A DNA stretch of 64,000 nucleotides, from NCBI RefSeq assembly GCF_002005225.1, contig NZ_CP019724.1, forward strand, positions 8,226,001-8,290,000, written 5' to 3'. The notes beneath the pieces are model-generated. The model was given only the letters and a program-made list of their open reading frames with translations, was not told where the DNA came from and did not search any database. The translations under genes and the position numbers were made by a program. This DNA comes from Streptomyces pactum. Lineage in GTDB: Bacteria > Actinomycetota > Actinomycetes > Streptomycetales > Streptomycetaceae. Shown one piece after another: positions 8,502 to 16,972 of the stretch; position 1 is the stretch's first letter; every line of letters starts with the position of its first letter.

Positions 8502-8993
8502 TCAGCTCACCGTGCCTTCGGGGAGAAGGGCGATGCCGTCGTCGTCGGCGTGCAGGATGTCGCCGGGGTGGAAGGTGACGCCGCCGAAGGTGAGGGGGAT
8601 GTCGACGGCTCCGGCGGCGTCCTTGGCGCTCTTGCGGGGGATGGTGCCCAGCGCCTTGATGCCGAGGCGGAGTCCGGCGAGTGTGGCGCTGTCGCGGACG
8701 GCGCCGTGCAGGACGAGGCCGGCCCAGCCGTTGTCCTGGGCGGCGCCGGCGATGAGGTCGCCGACCAGGGCGGTGCGCAGGGAGCCGCCGCCGTCGACGA
8801 CGAGGACGGCGCCATCGCCGGGAGTGCGCAGCAGGTCGCGCAGGAGGCCGTTGTCCTCGTGGCAGGAGACGGTGCGGACCGGGCCGGCGAAGCCGCGGTG
8901 GGCGCCGAACTGGCGGAATTGCAGGTCGCAGACGCGCAGGTCGGTGCCGTACTGGTCGACGAGGTCGGCGGTGGGGACGGGGGTGACTGTCAT
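8502..8993 (-). CDS. rraA: RraA-family protein (HMG/CHA aldolase-like)
   Basis: A 163-aa protein with the RraA fold. Visible motifs are [19 protein letters not shown], the glycine-rich [18 protein letters not shown] and the binding segment [12 protein letters not shown]. Members include the RNase E inhibitor RraA and divalent-metal aldolases acting on 4-hydroxy-4-methyl-2-oxoglutarate and oxaloacetate. Its place as the last gene of an acid-sugar operon favours a metabolic aldolase or decarboxylase role. It lies 48 bp downstream of OtnC. Confidence 0.9.
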   Translation of the reverse strand: MTVTPVPTADLVDQYGTDLRVCDLQFRQFGAHRGFAGPVRTVSCHEDNGLLRDLLRTPGDGAVLVVDGGGSLRTALVGDLIAGAAQDNGWAGLVLHGAVRDSATLAGLRLGIKALGTIPRKSAKDAAGAVDIPLTFGGVTFHPGDILHADDDGIALLPEGTVS

Positions 8994-9041
8994 GAGGCTC
9001 CTTCGCTGGGGTGACTGCCGCGCTCGCGGCTCATCCGGCCG

Positions 9042-9686
9042 TCAGGGGGATGTGGGGGCGAGCGCGGCAGCCTGCTCGGGGGTGAGGGGGCGGGTGGCGT
9101 GTCCTCGCAGGAGGAGATGCAGCTTGGCGGTCTCCTCCAGTTCCTCGATGGCGTCGGCGGCCTGCTCCATGGACGCGCCGGCGATGACGGGTCCGTGGTT
9201 GGCGAGGAGGACGGCGTGGTGGGTGCGGGCCGTTCGTTCGGCGAGGGGTTCCAGGATGCTGTCGCCGGGGGCGTGGTAGGGGAGGAGGGGGAGGGCGCCG
9301 ACGCGCATGGCGTAGTAGGCGGTGAGCGGGGGCAGCGCGTTGGCGGGGTCCACGTCGTCGAGGCAGGAGACGGCGGCGGCGTGGGTGGAGTGCAGGTGCA
9401 CGACCGCGTGGGCGTCCGGCCGGGCGCGGTAGAAGGCGGCGTGCAGGAACGCCTCCTTGGTGGGCCGGGGTCCGTCGAGGTGCTTGCCGTGCGGGTCGGT
9501 GCGCGACAGCTCGGCTTCCTCGACCGTACCGAGGCTGGATCCGGTGGGCGTGAGCAGCAGACTTCCGTCGGCCAGGCGGACGGACAGGTTCCCGGTGGAG
9601 CCGTGCGTGAGTCCGCGGGTGAACAGGGAGCGGGCGGTACGGACGATGAGCGCGCGGGCGGCCGACTCGTCCGCGTAGCCGGTCAC
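9042..9686 (-). CDS. otnC: Class II aldolase, 3-oxo-tetronate 4-phosphate decarboxylase (OtnC-like)
   Basis: A 214-aa class II aldolase/adducin protein. Zn-binding histidines are in HLHSTHAAA and later in ANHGPVIAG, and GLTHGSTGNLSVRL is the phosphate-binding segment. With a DUF1537 kinase it is expected to decarboxylate 3-oxo-tetronate 4-phosphate to dihydroxyacetone phosphate and CO2. Its start overlaps the end of the kinase gene by 4 bp, showing translational coupling. The substrate assignment rests on this pairing. Confidence 0.88.
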   Translation of the reverse strand: MTGYADESAARALIVRTARSLFTRGLTHGSTGNLSVRLADGSLLLTPTGSSLGTVEEAELSRTDPHGKHLDGPRPTKEAFLHAAFYRARPDAHAVVHLHSTHAAAVSCLDDVDPANALPPLTAYYAMRVGALPLLPYHAPGDSILEPLAERTARTHHAVLLANHGPVIAGASMEQAADAIEELEETAKLHLLLRGHATRPLTPEQAAALAPTSP

Positions 9687-10945
9687 TCGGTCTCCGTGAG
9701 GGTGCGGGTGAACAGGTCGGGTGCGCCGAAGTTGCCGGACTTGAGCATGAGGGCGAGGTCGCCGCTCTCGGTGGTCGCGTACGTCCAGGGCACGCCGGGG
9801 TCGGCTTCCTCACCGACCAGCACGGCGCGGATGCCGAGCGCGGTGGTGACGGCGCCCGAGGTCTCACCGCCCGCGACGAGCAGGCGGCGAACACCACGTT
9901 CGACGAGGTGGGAAGCGAGCGTGCCGAGGAGGTCCTCGACCTGTGCGGCGGCCTCGGCGACACCGAGCTGGGCTTGGACGGCCGCCAGTTCCTCGGGCGA
10001 GGCGGAGGCGTAGATGAGGACGGGCAGTTCGGGGTCCTGTTCCGCGTACCAGGCCAGTGCCTCACCGGTTACGTCGCGCCCGGACGCGGCGGCGAGGACG
10101 TCGAGGTGGAGGGAGGGCAGGCCGGCGGCGTAGAACTGGGCGATCTGCTCCAGGGTGCGGGCCGAGCAACTGCCGGCGAGGACGGCGGCCCGCCCCTGAG
10201 ACGGGACCGGTTCGGCGGCGGCCGGTCCGGAGGCCGGATACGCGTGTCCGAGTCCTTCGGCGAGGCCGGCGGCGCCGGCGACGACGGGCAGTTCGAGGGT
10301 GGCGGCACCGAGTACGGCGAGGTCCTCGTCGGTGAGGGCGTCGGCGACGACGTGCCGGACGCCGGCCTGCTGGTGTGCCGTGATCGCCTCGCGGACGGCC
10401 TCGACCCCGCGCCGCACGGTGGCCCAGCCGACCAGGCCCACCGGGTGGCGGGTCTGCGCGGACAGCAGCCTTACCAGGGCGGAGTCCGTCATGGGGTTGA
10501 GCGGGTGGTGGCGCAACGGCGAGTCGGACAGGAGCTGGTCGTGGACGAACAGGTGCCCCTGGTAGACGGTACGGCCGTTGGGCGGAGAGGCCGGACAGTG
10601 CAGGGTCACCGTGGCACCGGCGGCATCCATCAGGGCGTCGGCGACCGGCCCGATGTTGCCCTGCGGGGTGGAGTCGAAGGTGGAGCAGTACTTGAAGTAA
10701 ACCTGCGCCGCACCCTTGGCCCACAGCCAGCGCTGGGCGCTGAGGGAGTCGGCGACGGCCTCGCCGGCCGGAGTGGAACGGGACTTGAGCGCGACCACGG
10801 CGGCGTCGCAGTCCGCCGGTAGACCGGTGGTGTCGTCCGGGGCGCCGAAGACCAGGGCGGTGCGCAGGCCGGCACGCCGGAAGGCGGCGGCGACGTCGGT
10901 GCCGCCGGTGAAGTCGTCGGCTATGCAGCCGATGCGCAGGGTCAT
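9683..10945 (-). CDS. otnK: Four-carbon acid sugar kinase (DUF1537, OtnK-like)
   Basis: A 420-aa kinase of the DUF1537 family. The N-terminal domain opens with LRIGCIADDFTGGTDVAAAF, which binds the sugar acid; the C-terminal nucleotide-binding domain has LLVAGGETSGAVTTALG and LMLKSGNFGAPDLF. It phosphorylates tetronates or 3-oxo-tetronates at C4. The ATG at 10945 is preferred because a GGAGAG ribosome site precedes it. A strong hairpin separates it from the upstream dehydrogenase gene. Confidence 0.92.
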   Translation of the reverse strand: MTLRIGCIADDFTGGTDVAAAFRRAGLRTALVFGAPDDTTGLPADCDAAVVALKSRSTPAGEAVADSLSAQRWLWAKGAAQVYFKYCSTFDSTPQGNIGPVADALMDAAGATVTLHCPASPPNGRTVYQGHLFVHDQLLSDSPLRHHPLNPMTDSALVRLLSAQTRHPVGLVGWATVRRGVEAVREAITAHQQAGVRHVVADALTDEDLAVLGAATLELPVVAGAAGLAEGLGHAYPASGPAAAEPVPSQGRAAVLAGSCSARTLEQIAQFYAAGLPSLHLDVLAAASGRDVTGEALAWYAEQDPELPVLIYASASPEELAAVQAQLGVAEAAAQVEDLLGTLASHLVERGVRRLLVAGGETSGAVTTALGIRAVLVGEEADPGVPWTYATTESGDLALMLKSGNFGAPDLFTRTLTETE

Positions 10946-10987
10946 GCTCGGGTCTCTCCTCGGGCTGTGCGTCGTGCGGCTCATGAG

Positions 10988-11022
10988 GTCCGGGGCGGGC
11001 GGCGTGGAAGCCCGCCCCGGAC
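10988..11022 (-). terminator. Hairpin between dehydrogenase and kinase genes
   Basis: A perfect 13-bp stem (10988-11000 pairing with 11010-11022, arm GTCCGGGGCGGGC) with a 9-nt loop lies 14 bp after the dehydrogenase stop. There is no U-tract. It probably terminates or attenuates transcription, or sets mRNA stability, between the two halves of the leftward acid-sugar operon. Confidence 0.65.
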
Positions 11023-11035
11023 GACCGGGATGCTG

Positions 11036-12115
11036 CTACTGGCCGGCGCCGATCGCCTTGATGACGGCGGCGGTGAACTCGGTGGTGGAGGCGGAGCCGC
11101 CGAGGTCGCGGGTGGAGGTGCCGGCGGCGATCGCGTCGGCCACACCCTGCTCGATGATCTTGGCGACGGCGGCGAGCTTCTCGTCGCCGTGCTTGGCGGC
11201 GAGCCACTCGAACAGCATGGCGCCGGAGAGGATCATGGCGACCGGGTTGGCGATGTTCCGCCCGGCGATGTCGGGGGCCGAGCCGTGCGAGGCCTGCGCC
11301 ATGGCCGCGGTGGCGGAGGAGTTGATGGACGGGGCGGTGCCCAGCGAGCCGGAGATCTCGCCGGCCAGGTCGGAGAGGATGTCGCCGAACATGTTCTCGG
11401 TGACGATGACGTCGAAGTCCTGGGCGCGGCGCACCAGGTGGACGGTCATGGCGTCGATGTGGAAGTCGTCCACGGCCACGTCCGGGTAGTCCTCGGCGAC
11501 TTCCTGGCAGACCGTGCGGAACAGGCCGGTGGTCAGCTTGAGGACGTTGGCCTTGTGGACGATGGTGAGCTTCTTGCGGCGCGAGCGGGCCAGGTCGAAG
11601 GCGACACGGGCGACGCGCTCGGTGGCCTCCCGGGTGATGATGCCCAGCATGATCGCGGTGTCCGGGGTGGGCATGAACTCGCCGGTGCCCGCGAAGGTGT
11701 TGCGGTCGGCGTAGAAGCCCTCGGTGTTCTCGCGGACGATGACCAGGTCGGCGTTGTCGCAGACAGCCTTCGCACCGGGGAAGCTCTTGGCGGGGCGGAT
11801 GTTGGCGAAGAGCTGGAAGTGCTTGCGCAGGGTGCCCGAGGGGTTGAGCGCGGACTTGTGCGGCTCGGGGTAGCCCACGGAGTCGTGCGGGCCGAGGTAC
11901 CAGCCGTCCAGGCCGGCGAGGGCGTCCTTGGTCTCCTCGGGGACCGGGGTGCCGTGCGTCTCGATGGCGGCCGCGCCGAGGGGCAGGGTCACCCAGTCGA
12001 CCGAGACGCCGGCGGCCCGGGCGGCGGCGGTGGCGATCTCGACGGACGACGGGACGATCTCGGGACCGATGCCGTCGCCCTCGAGGACGCCGAGGCGGTA
12101 GGTCTTGCTGCTCAT
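11036..12115 (-). CDS. Isocitrate/isopropylmalate/tartrate dehydrogenase-family oxidoreductase
   Basis: A 359-aa beta-decarboxylating dehydrogenase. The N-terminus YRLGVLEGDGIGPEIV, the substrate Arg segment SGTLRKHFQLFANIRP, the loop VRENTEGFYADRN, the catalytic Lys in VHKANVLKLTTGLF, and the metal Asp residues in FGDILSDLAGEISGSLG are all present. The ATG at 12115 begins the conserved fold; the frame stays open far upstream but that part is not this family. L-threonate and D-erythronate pathways normally use a 3-hydroxyisobutyrate-type dehydrogenase (LtnD/DenD), so this family at that position is unusual and suggests a tartrate- or malate-like substrate. Confidence 0.92.
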   Translation of the reverse strand: MSSKTYRLGVLEGDGIGPEIVPSSVEIATAAARAAGVSVDWVTLPLGAAAIETHGTPVPEETKDALAGLDGWYLGPHDSVGYPEPHKSALNPSGTLRKHFQLFANIRPAKSFPGAKAVCDNADLVIVRENTEGFYADRNTFAGTGEFMPTPDTAIMLGIITREATERVARVAFDLARSRRKKLTIVHKANVLKLTTGLFRTVCQEVAEDYPDVAVDDFHIDAMTVHLVRRAQDFDVIVTENMFGDILSDLAGEISGSLGTAPSINSSATAAMAQASHGSAPDIAGRNIANPVAMILSGAMLFEWLAAKHGDEKLAAVAKIIEQGVADAIAAGTSTRDLGGSASTTEFTAAVIKAIGAGQ

Positions 12116-12165
12116 GGTGCGGGTTCCTCTCAGAACAGGTGGTGGGGGAGTCGGGAGGGGGCGGG

Positions 12166-12999
12166 TCAGGACAGTGCGGCCGCCGCGTCGAGTGCGGTCC
12201 AGGAGCGGGCGGCGGCCTTCGCGCTGTCGCCGTCCTGGGTGTGTTCCAGGGTCAGCCAGCCGGTGAAGCCGCCCTCGTGCAGCGCCGTGAACAGAGCGGG
12301 GAGCCGGGGGTCGCCCACGGACAACGGGCCCCGGGTGGAGGGGGCGGCGAGTTGCAGACAGCCGGTGGAGCCGGCATGGTCCGTGACGGCCCGGACCACG
12401 TCGACGTCTTCGGCATCGAGGTGGTGGGTGTCCAGCACCAGTCCGGCCGGGGCATCGAGGCAGTGGATGACGGCGAGCGCTTCGCCGGGGGTGTTCCACA
12501 GCGAGGTGTTGGCCCGCGACTGGGGTTCCAGCAGCAGCCGGCTGCCGCGGTCGGACGCCTCTGCGGCCAGTTGCGCCACGGCGCGTCCGGCCCACAGCCG
12601 CTGCATGTCCGCCAGCCCCGGCAGGAAGGTGCCGCGGCTCTGTCCGAGGGTGACCGGTACGCCGAGCTCGCCGGCGAGACGGGCCGCGCCCAGCAGGCGG
12701 TGCAGGGCGTGGCGGCGTACGTCGGGCGACGGGTCGGTCAGTGTCAGCCGGTCCTGTGCGCCGACCGGACCGGTGCCGACGCCCAGCACCTTCAGGCCGG
12801 CGGCTTCCACCGTCCGCGCCAGCGCCTCGGCGTCGCGCGCGCCGGCCTCCCGGACCTGCACCTCCACCCCGTCGTAGCCCAACTCGGCCAGACTGCGGAC
12901 GGCTTCGGTCAGCGGTGCGGTGTAGCCGAGCGGCACCGGCGAGGAACAGTCGTCGCCGGAGACGGTGTAGGCCAGCGGCCAGGGCAGGCGCGCGGTCAC
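12166..12999 (-). CDS. TIM-barrel sugar isomerase/epimerase (AP endonuclease family 2, OtnI-like)
   Basis: A 277-aa xylose-isomerase-like TIM barrel. Conserved segments are ELGYDGVEVQV on strand 2, LLLEPQSRANTSL with the metal Glu, GLVLDTHHLDAEDVD with metal Asp and His, and GWLTLEHTQ with the last metal Glu. In tetronate catabolism OtnI interconverts 2-oxo- and 3-oxo-tetronates, which fits between the dehydrogenase and OtnK/OtnC. The GTG start overlaps the upstream gene's stop by 4 bp. Specific substrate not certain. Confidence 0.85.
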   Translation of the reverse strand: MTARLPWPLAYTVSGDDCSSPVPLGYTAPLTEAVRSLAELGYDGVEVQVREAGARDAEALARTVEAAGLKVLGVGTGPVGAQDRLTLTDPSPDVRRHALHRLLGAARLAGELGVPVTLGQSRGTFLPGLADMQRLWAGRAVAQLAAEASDRGSRLLLEPQSRANTSLWNTPGEALAVIHCLDAPAGLVLDTHHLDAEDVDVVRAVTDHAGSTGCLQLAAPSTRGPLSVGDPRLPALFTALHEGGFTGWLTLEHTQDGDSAKAAARSWTALDAAAALS

Positions 13000-13706
13000 G
13001 GTGCGACCGCCGCGGCCGGGGACGCCGACCGCCCCTCGGGTGCGAGCAGGCCGCGCAGTTCACGCGCGGCGGCACCCGCACCGTCCAGGACCGGTACACC
13101 CACCAGGCCGGCCAGGGCGTCGCGGGCGGGAGTGAGCGAGTACTGGGCCAGCAGCACCGCGTCGGCGTCGGCGCTCCCCGCCGCGTGCAGTGCGTCGGCC
13201 AGGTGACGGGCGGTGGCCTCGGCGCCGTCCGCCGCGCCGGCCTCCTCGCTCAGGGCGGTGACGATGTCGAGTGGACGGTCCGGGCGGACGGCCGGGACCA
13301 ACGCTTCGAGCTGGGCGACCGCGGCCGGAACGGCGGGCGGAGTCGAGGCGACGACGGCGATACGCCGGTACGGACCGGCCAGGGCGGCTTTGAACATCGC
13401 CTCGTCGGACTTGAGGACGGGCACGTCCCACAGGGCGCGGGCGGTGTCCACGACCTCGCCGTAGGAGGAGCAGGTCAGCAGCAGGGCCTGGGCGCCGCCG
13501 TCCATGACGTGGCCGATCAGGCGGAGCATGCGCCGACGCAGCGGGCCGGTGAGTCCGCCGGCGCCGCGGGCGTCGTTCAGGAGGCGGTCGTCCAGGACGT
13601 TCCAGACCGTGGCCTGCGGGAACTCCCGCGCGAAGGCCTCTTCGGCGATGCGGTGCGCGGCCGGCACGGCGTGGATCATGGCGACCAGGGGTTGGGGTTG
13701 GATCAC
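12996..13706 (-). CDS. Asp/Glu/hydantoin racemase-family protein
   Basis: A 236-aa protein with the Asp/Glu racemase fold. The two halves each carry a cysteine-type signature: ALLLTCSSYGEVVD with Cys in the first, and VLLAQYSLTPARD in the second, where the usual second Cys is replaced by Gln/Tyr. A single remaining Cys argues for a decarboxylase, lyase or isomerase (as in maleate isomerase or arylmalonate decarboxylase relatives) rather than a two-base racemase. The start is taken as the GTG at 13706, preceded by GAGG; the longer open frame to 13868 overlaps the operator. First gene of the operon. Confidence 0.8.
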   Translation of the reverse strand: MIQPQPLVAMIHAVPAAHRIAEEAFAREFPQATVWNVLDDRLLNDARGAGGLTGPLRRRMLRLIGHVMDGGAQALLLTCSSYGEVVDTARALWDVPVLKSDEAMFKAALAGPYRRIAVVASTPPAVPAAVAQLEALVPAVRPDRPLDIVTALSEEAGAADGAEATARHLADALHAAGSADADAVLLAQYSLTPARDALAGLVGVPVLDGAGAAARELRGLLAPEGRSASPAAAVAP

Positions 13707-13860
13707 CGGGGTTCTTACCTCTTCCGGTAGGCGGGGACCGGTATGGGTCCCGACCGCGGACCTGCTCCGGTCGGCGGTGTACGTCCGCGACATCGGGAAG
13801 GCAGGGCCGAGCTGGGGCGGCAGCGTTGCGTGGTGTGCCGTGCCGTCACTGTAGGCCGAA

Positions 13861-13883
13861 CCGGTCAACCGGTCAACCGGTTG
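13861..13883. promoter_or_regulatory. Double FadR-family operator upstream of the racemase operon
   Basis: Two overlapping copies of CCGGTCAACCGG (13861-13872 and 13869-13880), a CCGGT-NN-ACCGG palindrome, are offset by 8 bp. The 15-mer CCGGTCAACCGGTTG (13869-13883) recurs with one mismatch at 14710-14724. Probably bound by the FadR-family regulator encoded at 13939-14652. Confidence 0.7.
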
Positions 13884-13938
13884 TGCTGATGGAGGGCCAC
13901 GGCTTGCCGGTGCCGGTCCGGCAGTCCGTGGTGCCCCG

Positions 13939-14652
13939 CTATGCGTCGCGCTGTTCGAGCGCCTTCATCAGGCGGCGGGAGGCGCCGTCCATGTGCCGGG
14001 CCATCGCCGTACGGGCGGCCGTGGCGTCGCCCTTCGCGACCGCCTCGTAGATCGGCACGTGGTCGGCGTAGGCCACCTCGCGGGACCGCACGGCGCCGGT
14101 GCGCTCCACCCAGCCGCGCTGGATCATCGCGCGCATGCCCTTGAGCATGTCGCGCAGCACCGTGTTGCCGGCCAGCTCGCCGAGGGCGGCGTGGAAGGCG
14201 GTGTCCGCCTCGGGGAACTCGTCGTCCGGGCACTCCCGCATCGCCGTCAACCGGGCCCGCAGCAGTTCGACGCCCGCCTCGTCGCGCGCCTGCGCGGCCA
14301 GGCCGGCGACGATGACCTCCAGTTCGGCGCGGGCCTGCACCATGTCGCGGGCGCCCCGCTCGCCCAGGACCAGCCCCAGCTCGAACAAGCGGTAGAGCAC
14401 GTCGGAGTCGGTGCCGCGGAAGTACGTCCCGCTGGACTGCCGGATCTCCAGCAGGCCGAGGAACCCGAGCGACTTGATCGCCTCTCGCACGGTGGGCCGG
14501 TTCACTCCGAGCATCTCGGTCAGCCGCCGTTCGGAGGGGATGCGGTCGCCGGGCTGGACCTCGCCGGACATCAGGTAGTCGATCAGGCGGCGGGAGACCT
14601 CGGCGGCCAGCGGCTCGCGCGGCTCGACCGTGATCCTGGCGAGTTCGGCCAT
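13939..14652 (-). CDS. FadR-subfamily GntR regulator (FCD domain)
   Basis: A 237-aa regulator. The winged helix spans about residues 15-80 (GDRIPSERRLTEMLGVNRPT is the DNA-reading region) and a helical FCD effector domain about 95-230, with metal-binding candidates at FHAALGELAGN and the C-terminal RHM. FCD regulators usually bind carboxylic acids such as lactate, gluconate or galactonate. The ATG at 14652 has GAGG 7 nt upstream; a GTG 12 nt earlier does not. It lies between two sets of shared operators, so it probably controls the racemase operon, itself and the CitMHS transporter. Confidence 0.92.
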   Translation of the reverse strand: MAELARITVEPREPLAAEVSRRLIDYLMSGEVQPGDRIPSERRLTEMLGVNRPTVREAIKSLGFLGLLEIRQSSGTYFRGTDSDVLYRLFELGLVLGERGARDMVQARAELEVIVAGLAAQARDEAGVELLRARLTAMRECPDDEFPEADTAFHAALGELAGNTVLRDMLKGMRAMIQRGWVERTGAVRSREVAYADHVPIYEAVAKGDATAARTAMARHMDGASRRLMKALEQRDA

Positions 14653-14701
14653 CGATTTCCTCACTTCGGTATTGACGCGATGGCCGGATTCTAGTTACCT
14701 A

Positions 14702-14724
14702 CCGGCAATCCGGTAAACCGGTTG
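14702..14724. promoter_or_regulatory. Double FadR-family operator between regulator and CitMHS genes
   Basis: CCGGTAAACCGG (14710-14721), preceded at an 8-bp offset by a degenerate copy CCGGCAATCCGG (14702-14713), reproduces the arrangement at 13861-13883. It is in the divergent interval between the regulator (leftward) and the transporter (rightward). Confidence 0.7.
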
Positions 14725-15018
14725 TCCGGAAGTTCGACGGAACGAACAGCGTCTGCTTCCCCGTCGGCAGCCCCCGGAAGCCCCAGCCATGCCAGGCGCA
14801 CTCCTCACGCTTCCAGCGAGCCACCGCCCGCCGCGAACGTGCGCCCGCCGAACCGCCGTACAGGAGCCCGAAGCCCCCGTGACCGACCCGACGCACGAGC
14901 CGAGTACGGTCCCGCGTGCCCTGCCGGTCGCCGTCCGAACCGACCCGCACTGACCCCACGCGCCGTCCCGCGCCGCCGTCCTGACCGGCGGCCCTCAGCC
15001 CTGCCCCAAGGAGCAACG

Positions 15019-16314
15019 ATGCTCGCCGTCCTCGGCTTCGCCACCCTGGGCAGCTTCATGCTGCTCGTGATGCGGAAACACCTCTCCGCGTTCACCGCCA
15101 TCATGCTCACGCCGATCGCCGCCGCCCTCGTCGCGGGCAAGGGCACCCAACTCGGCGACATGATCATGAACGGTCTGGACACCGTCGCGCCCACCGCGGC
15201 GCTGCTGCTGTTCGCCGTCCTCTACTTCGGCCTGATGATGGAAACCAAACTCTTCGAGCCGATCGTCCAGGCCATCGTCCGCGCTTCCAAGGGCGACCCG
15301 GTCCGCATCGTGGTCGGCACCGCCGTGCTCTCCCTGCTGGTCGCCCTCGACGGCGACGGCACCACCAGCTACATGATCGTCTGCTCCGCCTTCCTGCCCA
15401 TCTACCGGCGCCTGGGCATGAACCCCCTCATCCTGGCCACGTTGGCGGCCATGGCGCTGGGCACCATCTCCGGCACCACCCCCTGGGGCGGCGCGGCCAC
15501 CCGCGGCATCAGCGTCCTGCACCTGAGCGCCACCGAGTACTTCGTCCACATGATCGGCCCCATGGCCCTGACCAGCCTGGCCATCATCGCCGTCGCCTAC
15601 TGGCTCGGCCTGCGCGAACGCCACAAGATCGACACCGAGAAGCTCGCCGCCTACAAGCTGGAGATCGCCTCCGGTGAGGCGTTCGAGCCGGTCAAGGCCG
15701 ACTGGCGTATGTGGTTCAACGCCGCCCTCACCCTGCTCCTGATGGTCCTGCTCATCATGGAGGTCGCCGACCTGCTCGTGTTGTTCATGGTGGCGTTCGT
15801 CATCGCCCTGCTCGTCAACATCCGTGCCATCGGCGACCAGCAGGAGCTCATCAAGCGCCAGGCCGCCAACGCCGTCCCGGTGATGATCCTCGTCCTGGCC
15901 GCCGGCGTCTTCACCGGCATCATGACCGACTCCGGCATGATCAAGGCCATGGCCGACGCCGCCCTCGCCGTCGTCCCCGAAGGCTGGGGCAACATCATCC
16001 CCCTGTTCACCGCCATCCTCGCCCTGCCGCTCGGCTTCTTCATGTCCAACGACGGCTACTGGTTCGGCGTCGTCCCCGTGCTCGCGGAGTCCGCCGCGCA
16101 CTACGGCATCCCCGCCAACGAGATCGCCCGCGCCGGCGCCATCGGCCAGATCCTCCACATGATGGGTCCCACCAGCGCCCCGATGTGGGTCCTGCTCGGA
16201 CTGGTCAAGGCCGAGCTGGGCGACTTCCAGCGGCACGCCCTGCGCTGGGGCGTCCTCGTCTCCGCCGCCTACATCCTCTTCGCCGTCGTCACCGGCGCCA
16301 TCAGCGTCACCTGA
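15019..16314 (+). CDS. CitMHS-family citrate/dicarboxylate:H+ symporter
   Basis: A 431-aa membrane protein with about twelve helices. ALDGDGTTSYMIVCSAFLPI and GTTPWGGAATRG in the first half and FFMSNDGYWFGVVPVLAE in the second are the family's hairpin-loop motifs. CitMHS proteins import citrate complexed with Mg or other divalent metals. The ATG at 15019 has AAGGAG 6 nt upstream; the open frame to 14722 runs through the promoter region and is not used. Divergent from the FadR regulator and probably induced with the catabolic operon, so its substrate may be a hydroxy-acid of that pathway. Confidence 0.93.
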   Translation: MLAVLGFATLGSFMLLVMRKHLSAFTAIMLTPIAAALVAGKGTQLGDMIMNGLDTVAPTAALLLFAVLYFGLMMETKLFEPIVQAIVRASKGDPVRIVVGTAVLSLLVALDGDGTTSYMIVCSAFLPIYRRLGMNPLILATLAAMALGTISGTTPWGGAATRGISVLHLSATEYFVHMIGPMALTSLAIIAVAYWLGLRERHKIDTEKLAAYKLEIASGEAFEPVKADWRMWFNAALTLLLMVLLIMEVADLLVLFMVAFVIALLVNIRAIGDQQELIKRQAANAVPVMILVLAAGVFTGIMTDSGMIKAMADAALAVVPEGWGNIIPLFTAILALPLGFFMSNDGYWFGVVPVLAESAAHYGIPANEIARAGAIGQILHMMGPTSAPMWVLLGLVKAELGDFQRHALRWGVLVSAAYILFAVVTGAISVT

Positions 16315-16349
16315 GCCGCGCGCGATGCTCGCGGATCTCCTCGTTCCCC

Positions 16350-16382
16350 GGTGGGCCGCACCACGCCTCGGTGCGGCCCACC
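16350..16382 (+). terminator. Terminator after the CitMHS gene
   Basis: A perfect 13-bp stem (16350-16362 with 16370-16382, arm GGTGGGCCGCACC) and a 7-nt loop, 36 bp after the stop codon. GC-rich and without a U-tract, as is usual in actinomycetes. Confidence 0.75.
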
Positions 16383-16526
16383 AGGGCTGTCACGTGTCGC
16401 GGCGACGGCCCGGCCGGCCGCCACGAGGCTCCGCGTCAGGCGATCGTGAGTACTACGAAGGGCAAGCACCGGGCCAAATCCCGGACCGGCCCGTCGCCTC
16501 CGAAAGCACCGTCGTCCACGACCGCT

Positions 16527-16930
16527 GGGCGTGGCCCTCGCGGTGACGCCCTGGAACTACCTCTCCCGGCAGTCCTTCCGCTTCGCCGCGCCGGCCCTCG
16601 CCGCGACCGTCCTCCAGCACGGAGGGACCGCGCCCGGCGGCTCCGCCCCGTTCGTGGTCCTCGCCGACGCCGACGCCGAGGGGGCCGTCGCCCTGGCCAA
16701 CCGCACCGAGTACGGCCTCGGCGACGCCCCGTGAACGTCCGACCTCGACCGAGCCTGCCGCCTCCCCCGGGTCCTCGACGCCGGCTCCGTCTACGTCAAC
16801 GGCATGTCGCCTCCGACCCGCGCCTGCCCACCGGCGGCGTCAAGAAGTCCGGCGCGGCCGGGTGCACGGAGCCGAAGGCATCCGCGAGTTCGTCAACACC
16901 GAACCGTCCGGATCGACCCGGCCACAACGA
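16527..16930 (+). pseudogene. Aldehyde dehydrogenase remnant with internal deletion and frameshifts
   Basis: Pieces of a succinate-semialdehyde-type ALDH appear in order but in different frames. GVALAVTPWNYLSRQ is followed, after loss of most of the NAD and catalytic domains including the active-site Cys, by FVVLADADAEGAVALANRTE. VLDAGSVYVNGM, then LPTGGVKKSGA, and finally GAEGIREFVNT come last. The gene was lost by a large internal deletion followed by small indels. Confidence 0.85.
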
Positions 16931-16972
16931 CCGCATGAACAGCCCCTTGTCCCGCCTCGCCACGGAGACCCT

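Noticed and set aside
11036..13099. A 687-aa fusion of dehydrogenase with an upstream domain
   Set aside because: The upstream half is an out-of-frame reading of the isomerase and racemase genes; the dehydrogenase fold begins at ATG 12115.
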